Of a stretch of DNA of 64,000 nucleotides, positions 63,799 to 64,000 are shown one piece after another (within the stretch, counting starts at the first letter, position 1; each line of letters begins with the position of its first letter). The translations under genes were made by a program, and so were the position numbers. The notes below the pieces were generated by a model that worked only from the letters and a program-made list of their open reading frames with translations, searched no databases and was not told the origin of the DNA. Source of the DNA: Streptomyces sp. NBC_01231 (GTDB lineage: Bacteria > Actinomycetota > Actinomycetes > Streptomycetales > Streptomycetaceae); assembly GCA_035999765.1 (NCBI GenBank), contig CP108521.1:7874001-7938000 (forward strand), read 5' to 3'.

Positions 63799-64000
63799 AT
63801 GGACAGCCGTACCGCGCTGGTCGAGGATCTGATGGAGAGGTTCCCGCACGTGCCACGGGAAGCCGTCTTCAAGGAGGATCTGCTCCGGGGCGGGGTGGCC
63901 TTCGATCCCTCGGCGCTCAGCGACAACGAGGACGGCGAGGTCAAGCCGAAGTCGTACTTCATCTTCTCCTTCGACCACGGCACCCTGCCCGAACTCGGCG
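63799..64000 (+). CDS. N-terminal part of a protein, possibly a radical SAM enzyme
   Basis: ATG 63799 follows GGGAGGAG. The 67 visible residues (MDSRTALVEDLMERFPHVPR, FKEDLLRGGVAFDPSALSDN, YFIFSFDHGTLPEL) run off the window. The opening resembles, from memory, a conserved Streptomyces radical SAM family, but the cysteine motif is not in view, so function is uncertain. Confidence 0.5.
   Translation, partial: MDSRTALVEDLMERFPHVPREAVFKEDLLRGGVAFDPSALSDNEDGEVKPKSYFIFSFDHGTLPELG

Overview
The window reads as chromosomal DNA of a Streptomyces-like actinomycete. It is very GC-rich with strong third-codon GC bias, has many secreted proteins with twin-arginine-like or lipoprotein leaders, is dense in LacI, TetR and ROK regulators, and its rare TTA codons fall in accessory or secreted-protein genes. 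The alditol oxidase at the right end closely resembles the Streptomyces coelicolor enzyme. I see no rRNA, tRNA, CRISPR array or insertion sequence.

Layout. 1-8.9 kb is a patchwork of small accessory genes (partial AraC regulator, VOC protein, DedA membrane protein, flavin monooxygenase, NAD(P)-binding protein, divergent inositol-phosphatase-like protein, GNAT, DUF2269 protein, SnoaL-like/TetR pair, SMP-30 lactonase). Remnants of a LysR and an AsnC/Lrp regulator lie between them, so this part looks rearranged and partly decaying. 9-16.7 kb: two LacI regulators flank a sugar ABC importer (binding protein, two permeases) with a GH43 enzyme. 16.9-27.9 kb: a hydroxyacid dehydrogenase, then an operon of binding protein, two permeases, a GH28-like beta-helix protein and two alginate-lyase-fold secreted proteins, closed by a strong terminator. 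28-37 kb: type-B carboxylesterase, a protein with 11-residue tandem repeats followed in frame by an orphan coding stretch, a third LacI, mmuM, an amino-acid permease and a wall-like beta-helix protein. 37-44.5 kb: GH43 arabinosidase-like, GH43 galactanase-like with CBM13, PL4 rhamnogalacturonan lyase, CE12 acetylesterase and a DUF2264 protein. 44.5-54.6 kb: hydrolase/TetR pair, threonine-dehydratase remnant, exo/endonuclease-phosphatase family enzyme, M4 metalloprotease, MFS exporter and an ABC-2 exporter operon. 54.7-64 kb: binding protein, two permeases and GH2 beta-galactosidase in one operon, a ROK regulator, alditol oxidase and the start of one further gene.

How it works together (inference). 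About 10-62 kb resembles a dispersed utilisation island for pectin side chains and arabinogalactan: lyase and acetylesterase open rhamnogalacturonan I, GH43/GH2/GH28-like enzymes trim arabinan, galactan and uronate-containing parts, three importers take up oligosaccharides, and LacI/ROK repressors gate each block. None of the three importers has its own ATPase, so they presumably share a distant MsiK-type ATPase. Two recurring palindromes, an AAGCGCTT type near 10.2, 15.35 and 41.5 kb and an AACCGGTT type near 18.15, 18.35 and 32.1 kb, suggest that the LacI regulators link separate blocks into regulons. The least understood parts are the modular alginate-lyase-fold proteins, the 11-residue-repeat protein and the wall-like beta-helix protein.
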